Of a stretch of DNA of 8,897 nucleotides, positions 6,021-8,897 are shown piece by piece. Each line of letters opens with the position of its first letter. Positions within the stretch are counted from its first letter, which is position 1. The notes below the pieces were generated by a model. It was given only the letters and a program-made list of their open reading frames with translations. It made no database searches and was not told the origin of the DNA. Origin of the DNA: an uncultured Lachnospiraceae bacterium (GTDB lineage Bacteria; Bacillota; Clostridia; Lachnospirales; Lachnospiraceae); the NCBI GenBank assembly GCA_946538445.1, contig CAMNGO010000077.1, positions 1-8,897 on the forward strand, given 5' to 3'. A program made the translations under genes and the position numbers.

Positions 6021-6050
6021 TTGCTAAAATAAATAAAAAAAGATTATAAA
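6021..6050 (+). promoter_or_regulatory. tcdA promoter
   Basis: TTGCTA (6021-6026), an 18-bp spacer and TATAAA (6045-6050) form a reasonable promoter. Predicted start is about 6057, leaving about 30 nt of leader before ATG 6089. Confidence 0.5.
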
Positions 6051-6052
6051 AA

Positions 6053-6069
6053 TTCAGTGAAAGACTGAA
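6053..6069 (+). other. Small hairpin near the 5' end of the tcdA transcript
   Basis: TTCAGT (6053-6058) and ACTGAA (6064-6069) pair around GAAAG, immediately before the A-rich run and ribosome binding site (AGGAG, 6074-6078). At 6 bp it may at most stabilise the mRNA end; if transcription starts near 6057 the stem is only partly transcribed. Confidence 0.25.
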
Positions 6070-6088
6070 AAAAAGGAGTAAGCATTCT

Positions 6089-6802
6089 ATGAATAATCAG
6101 TTTTCCAGAACAGAATTATTGCTCGGGAGTCAGGCTATGGATCTCCTGGCCGGTTCCCGGGTCGCCATATTCGGAATAGGAGGAGTGGGAGGCTACGTCT
6201 GTGAAGCCCTGGTGCGAAGTGGGGTAGGAGCTTTTGACCTCATCGATAATGATGTCGTTTCTCCCACCAATCTGAACCGTCAGATCATCGCCACTACAAA
6301 AACCATGGGCATGGATAAAGTGGAAGTAATGAAGGAAAGAATGCTTTCGATTAACCCGGAAGCCAGAGTGACCACTTACAAGTGCTTCTTCCTGCCGGAA
6401 AATGCACAGAATATCCCTTTTGATGAGTTCGACTATGTCGTGGATGCCGTGGATACGGTGACAGCGAAGATTGAGCTTATCATGAAAGCCCGGGAGTATG
6501 GAATCCCCATAATCAGCAGTATGGGTACCGGAAATAAACTGGATCCTTCTGCATTCCGTATCACAGATCTTTATAAAACCAATGTCTGCCCTCTGGCCCG
6601 GGTGATGCGCAGAGAGTTAAAGAAAAGGGGGATAGATAAACTGAAGGTCCTGTACTCCGAGGAAAAACCGATACGCAGATATATCGATAAGTCAACTCCC
6701 GGCAGCATATCCTTTGTGCCTGCTGTTGCCGGTCTGATGATCGGGGGAGAAGTGATAAAAGATCTGATCGCAGCGGGGACGACAGATCACAAGGAAGGAT
6801 GA
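6089..6802 (+). CDS. tcdA: tRNA threonylcarbamoyladenosine dehydratase (TcdA, ThiF/E1-like)
   Basis: A 237-residue cytoplasmic enzyme of the ThiF/E1 superfamily, starting at ATG 6089 with AGGAG 10 nt upstream. It is expected to cyclise the t6A modification at position 37 of ANN-decoding tRNAs to ct6A, using ATP. The nucleotide-binding loop is GIGGVGG (29-35), followed by LIDNDVVSPTNLNRQ (51-65), in which D53/D55 and R64 match ATP-handling residues of E1 enzymes. VVDAVDTVTAK (117-127) and SSMGTGNKLDPSAF (143-156) are typical of the TcdA branch. KTNVCPLARVMRREL (163-177) follows; the Cys-Pro is noted without claiming a role. The sequence ends with a short Gly- and Thr-containing tail. A sulfur-carrier activator (ThiF/MoeB) is the alternative, but the paired zinc CxxC motifs usual for those are absent and no ThiS/MoaD gene is adjacent. 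Confidence 0.93.
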   Translation: MNNQFSRTELLLGSQAMDLLAGSRVAIFGIGGVGGYVCEALVRSGVGAFDLIDNDVVSPTNLNRQIIATTKTMGMDKVEVMKERMLSINPEARVTTYKCFFLPENAQNIPFDEFDYVVDAVDTVTAKIELIMKAREYGIPIISSMGTGNKLDPSAFRITDLYKTNVCPLARVMRRELKKRGIDKLKVLYSEEKPIRRYIDKSTPGSISFVPAVAGLMIGGEVIKDLIAAGTTDHKEG

Positions 6803-6899
6803 AACCACAATATTTCTCTTTTCGTTTGCCGGCAATTGTTGTAGAATAATGATAGATCAGACAGATATCATCAGCAGGAAGAACAGAAAGGAACGTGTG

Positions 6900-7691
6900 G
6901 TGTTCAGGATGAAAGAATATACTTTTGATGTACAGAAAACAAGGGAAGAAGTAGTGGCTTGGATCCGGGATTTCTTTGAAAAAAACGGTCCGGGATGTAA
7001 CGCTATCGTAGGAATCTCCGGCGGGAAAGACAGTTCCGTTGTGGCCGGTTTATGTGTGGAAGCTCTTGGCAAAGACAGGGTGATCGGTGTACTTATGCCT
7101 TGTGGAGAACAGGCTGATATCTCTGCTTCCAGACTCTTGGTAAGTCATCTGGGGATACCTTATATTGAAGTGAATGTCAAGGCTTCCGTGGACGGGCTGT
7201 ATCAGGCCATCCAGAATGGAACATGCAGTGGCATGGAAGTGGAACTCAGCGCTCAGACCAAGACCAATCTTCCCCCGAGGATCCGTATGGCCACTCTGTA
7301 TGCCATCGGTCAAAGCATGAACGGCAGGGTTGCCAACACCTGTAATCTGTCTGAGGACTGGGTGGGCTATTCCACCCGTTATGGAGATGCTGCAGGTGAT
7401 TTCAGCCCATTGTCAAAGCTGACAGTTCAGGAAGTGAAACAGATCGGTCATGCCATAGGCCTGCCTTACGAGCTCGTGGAAAAAGTGCCGATTGACGGTT
7501 TATATAGTGGAAAAACAGATGAGGATAATCTGGGATTCACCTATGCCATGCTGGATCACTATATCCGTACCGGTGAGATTGACGATATGGAGAAAAAAGC
7601 CAAGATCGATTCCATGCATGTGAGAAACAAATTTAAACTGGAGATGTATCCCATGTTCGATCCCGAGATCCCCTTTGGAATACCTTTCTAA
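6900..7691 (+). CDS. nadE: NAD(+) synthase, ammonia-type without glutaminase domain
   Basis: This enzyme amidates deamido-NAD to NAD using ATP, the last step of NAD synthesis. From GTG 6900 it has 263 residues, the usual size of the short NadE lacking the N-terminal glutaminase domain. GTG 6900 is chosen because AAAGGA (6887-6892) is 7 nt upstream; ATG 6909 is the main alternative, and the earlier ATG 6849 has no ribosome binding site. The ATP pyrophosphatase P-loop is SGGKDSS (40-46). NLSEDWVGYSTRYGD (149-163) leading to DF (167-168) forms the substrate and Mg region, and KTDEDNLGF (205-213) is the conserved acidic motif near the C-terminus. It lies about 100 nt after tcdA with no clear terminator between, so it may be cotranscribed; a TAGAAT at 6842-6847 could be a -10 but lacks a good -35. 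A strong hairpin follows the stop. Confidence 0.93.
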   Translation: MFRMKEYTFDVQKTREEVVAWIRDFFEKNGPGCNAIVGISGGKDSSVVAGLCVEALGKDRVIGVLMPCGEQADISASRLLVSHLGIPYIEVNVKASVDGLYQAIQNGTCSGMEVELSAQTKTNLPPRIRMATLYAIGQSMNGRVANTCNLSEDWVGYSTRYGDAAGDFSPLSKLTVQEVKQIGHAIGLPYELVEKVPIDGLYSGKTDEDNLGFTYAMLDHYIRTGEIDDMEKKAKIDSMHVRNKFKLEMYPMFDPEIPFGIPF

Positions 7692-7709
7692 AGGAACATA
7701 ATAGAAATC

Positions 7710-7749
7710 AAAGGCTGCCTTGATTCGCTTATCGCAAGGCAGCCTTTTT
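7710..7749. terminator. Terminator hairpin after nadE
   Basis: AAAGGCTGCCTTG (7710-7722) pairs perfectly over 13 bp with CAAGGCAGCCTTT (7735-7747) around a 12-nt loop and ends in TTTTT on the plus strand. It is a good rho-independent terminator for nadE. On the minus strand the T-run is short (TTTGATTTC), so it may work less well for the histidine phosphatase gene. Confidence 0.88.
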
Positions 7750-7763
7750 CGTTATTAAAAAGA

Positions 7764-8342
7764 TCAGAGCTTATCGGGAGAGATTCTCCGATGAGATCCG
7801 TTTACGGATTCGTATACCCTGATCTCACAGTTATGTGGTTTCGGGCGCCACAGGATGCCATTGCTGCGGTCTTCCAGATAACCGCTGATCGAACGGATAA
7901 TACCGCCATGACAGGAAATCAGGACATTATCATAGTCATTCTCTTCCAGCTCTCTTAGGAATTCCGAACTTCTCTGAACCATGGAGGAGATGGATTCCAC
8001 AGTCTTTGGAGCAGGGAATACCTCCGGCAGAGCCCAATATAAGGTCATGGCAGGGCCCATCAGATAATAATGTCTTTTTTCATATATTCCGAAATCCGTT
8101 TCAATGAGACGGGGATCAATGATGACCTGGGATTTTTCCACGTTTCCTATGATGGATGCGGTGGTGATGGCCCGGTCCAGCGGGCTGGCATAAACGGCAT
8201 CAAATGTAATGTCGCCGATGGATTTTCTGGCTTCCATCGCCTGACGGATTCCTCTTTCATTCAATGGCTCATCGGTCCGTCCCTGCATCAGTTTTCTCCT
8301 GTTCAGGTTTGTCTGCCCATGCCTGGTAACCCATATCTTCAT
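7764..8342 (-). CDS. Histidine phosphatase family protein (phosphoglycerate mutase-like)
   Basis: A 192-residue protein starting at ATG 8342, with GGAGG (8354-8350) 7 nt upstream. The frame stays open back to 8570, but that extension has no such site and overlaps the divergent gene. The catalytic core is complete: RHGQTN (7-12) with phospho-accepting H8 and R7, SPLDRA (53-58) with R57, the acid residue E81 in ETDFG (81-85), and second histidine H145 in SCHGG (143-147). Members hydrolyse phosphate from small metabolites such as sugar phosphates, phosphoglycerate, cobalamin precursors or nucleotides; this sequence does not show which. No cobalamin or sugar genes are adjacent, so CobC-like labels are not justified. 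It is probably cytoplasmic, with no signal peptide. The gene is divergent from the metallo-hydrolase gene, across about 150 bp. Confidence 0.92.
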   Translation of the reverse strand: MKIWVTRHGQTNLNRRKLMQGRTDEPLNERGIRQAMEARKSIGDITFDAVYASPLDRAITTASIIGNVEKSQVIIDPRLIETDFGIYEKRHYYLMGPAMTLYWALPEVFPAPKTVESISSMVQRSSEFLRELEENDYDNVLISCHGGIIRSISGYLEDRSNGILWRPKPHNCEIRVYESVNGSHRRISPDKL

Positions 8343-8389
8343 CTCGGTTCCTCCATACTTATGGTTGATTTGATGAGAATAGAATACCA

Positions 8390-8418
8390 TGGACAATGAA
8401 TAAAATAAATGATAAAAT
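8390..8418 (+). promoter_or_regulatory. Promoter of the metallo-hydrolase gene
   Basis: TGGACA (8390-8395), exactly 17 bp and TAAAAT (8413-8418) each have one mismatch to consensus. Transcription would start near 8425, leaving a leader of about 69 nt that contains the short repeats at 8428-8462. For the minus-strand phosphatase no clear promoter was found in the same gap; a TATTCT at 8386-8381 has only a weak -35. Confidence 0.55.
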
Positions 8419-8427
8419 TTTATATGG

Positions 8428-8462
8428 CGAAATGCCACATCGGAATGCCGTGAAACGGAATC
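8428..8462 (+). repeat. Short near-tandem repeats in the leader of the metallo-hydrolase gene
   Basis: CGAAATGCC (8428-8436) is followed 13 bp later by CGGAATGCC (8441-8449), and a partial third copy CGGAATC starts at 8456. The first two also carry small inverted ends (GGC/GCC at 8426-8436 and CGG/CCG at 8441-8450). They could be a protein site or weak RNA stems. Confidence 0.3.
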
Positions 8463-8493
8463 GATGATAAAGTATAAACAGAGGATTATTGCT

Positions 8494-8897
8494 ATGAGAA
8501 TTGTACAGCCATATGGATATAATATAGGAGACAGCACGTTATTTATCGGAAACGAGAAAGCCGCCATCATCGATACGGGGATGGAATACTGTTCCCCGAG
8601 GTTGGTGGCGGAAGTTAAGGAAGAACTGGGGGACAGACCCCTGGATTATATTCTTCTGTCTCATTCCCACTATGATCATGTGTGTGGACTCCCGGCCATC
8701 CGCCATGCCTGGCCGGAGGTAAAAGTGTGTGCCCATCCCCACGCCGCCAAGATTCTTGCCAAAGAATCCGTGAGAGAATTCATGATGAGGATGTCCAAAA
8801 AGAATTATGAAGAGGTGGATCCGGATCACGATGTGGTCGGGTACCCTTTAAGTGATTACAAAGTGGATGTGGAACTGACCGAAGGCATGAAGATCGA
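8494..8897 (+). CDS. Metallo-beta-lactamase-fold hydrolase, N-terminal part
   Basis: The gene starts at ATG 8494, with GAGG (8481-8484) 9 nt upstream, and is open for 134 full codons to the right edge, so the C-terminus is missing. The N-terminal strands (MRIVQPYGYN, then STLFIGNEKAAIIDTG at 14-29) are typical of the fold, D27 being the usual aspartate after the second strand. The metal-binding motif is SHSHYDH (56-62), giving H57, H59, D61 and H62 for a two-metal centre, usually zinc or iron. The later histidine and aspartate ligands fall outside or near the end of the window. Family members include glyoxalase II-like thioesterases, lactonases, RNases and flavodiiron proteins; nothing here separates them, although the early HxHxDH favours a small-molecule hydrolase. 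There is no signal peptide. Confidence 0.9.
   Translation, partial: MRIVQPYGYNIGDSTLFIGNEKAAIIDTGMEYCSPRLVAEVKEELGDRPLDYILLSHSHYDHVCGLPAIRHAWPEVKVCAHPHAAKILAKESVREFMMRMSKKNYEEVDPDHDVVGYPLSDYKVDVELTEGMKI

Noticed and set aside
6089..6802. ThiF/MoeB sulfur-carrier activation or an E1-like antiphage component
   Set aside because: Length and blocks fit TcdA, the zinc CxxC pairs are missing, and there is no ubiquitin-like, E2 or JAB partner nearby.
6849..6899. Longer nadE start at ATG 6849
   Set aside because: No ribosome binding site lies before it, while AAAGGA fits GTG 6900, and the added residues have no counterpart in short NadE proteins that I know.
8343..8570. N-terminal extension of the histidine phosphatase with a hydrophobic stretch that could look like a membrane anchor
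   Set aside because: The strong GGAGG site is placed for ATG 8342 right before the catalytic RHG motif; the extension runs through the promoter region and overlaps the divergent hydrolase gene.

Overview
The window looks like chromosomal DNA of a low-to-moderate GC Firmicute, most likely a gut-type clostridium (Lachnospiraceae-like). This is inferred from strong AGGAG-type ribosome binding sites, occasional GTG/TTG starts, AT-rich intergenic DNA with sigma-A-type promoters, short convergent intergenic hairpin terminators, and the protein families present. No rRNA, tRNA, CRISPR array, insertion sequence or phage gene is visible.

Layout, left to right. At 1-135 (-) is the start of an unidentified protein that leaves the window. 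A divergent promoter region (136-377) separates it from a CmpB-like (PF06541-type) membrane protein with a C-terminal coiled coil (378-1196, +). A strong hairpin terminator lies between that gene and a TrpB2-type PLP enzyme (1285-2670, -). Divergent from trpB2 is a LysR regulator (2848-3741, +) followed 18 nt later by a DUF362-family protein with a C-terminal cysteine motif (3760-4911, +). A compact hairpin shared by two convergent genes leads to a secreted C39-like cysteine peptidase candidate with a proline-rich linker (4945-5904, -). Next come tcdA (6089-6802, +) and nadE (about 6900-7691, +), another convergent hairpin, a histidine phosphatase (7764-8342, -) and, divergent from it, the start of a metallo-beta-lactamase-fold hydrolase (8494-8897, +) cut by the window end.

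How the genes work together. Most are stand-alone housekeeping functions: tRNA t6A cyclisation, NAD synthesis and small hydrolases. The most coherent unit is trpB2 / lysR / DUF362. A near-perfect TTTACA-17-TATAAT promoter drives trpB2, and a perfect 8-bp-arm palindrome with the LysR-type T-N11-A pattern is centred about 64 bp upstream of the predicted trpB2 start site, the usual place for a LysR recognition site. The simplest reading is that the LysR protein controls trpB2 and its own operon with the DUF362 gene, in response to an unknown ligand, perhaps an indole- or serine-related metabolite. This is inference; the sequence shows only the arrangement and the site.

Nothing here is clearly a new defence, mobile or RNA system. 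The best leads are the LysR-controlled TrpB2/DUF362 module, the NuoB-like cysteine motif at the end of the DUF362 protein, the unusual peptidase architecture, and repeat elements in three divergent promoter regions.
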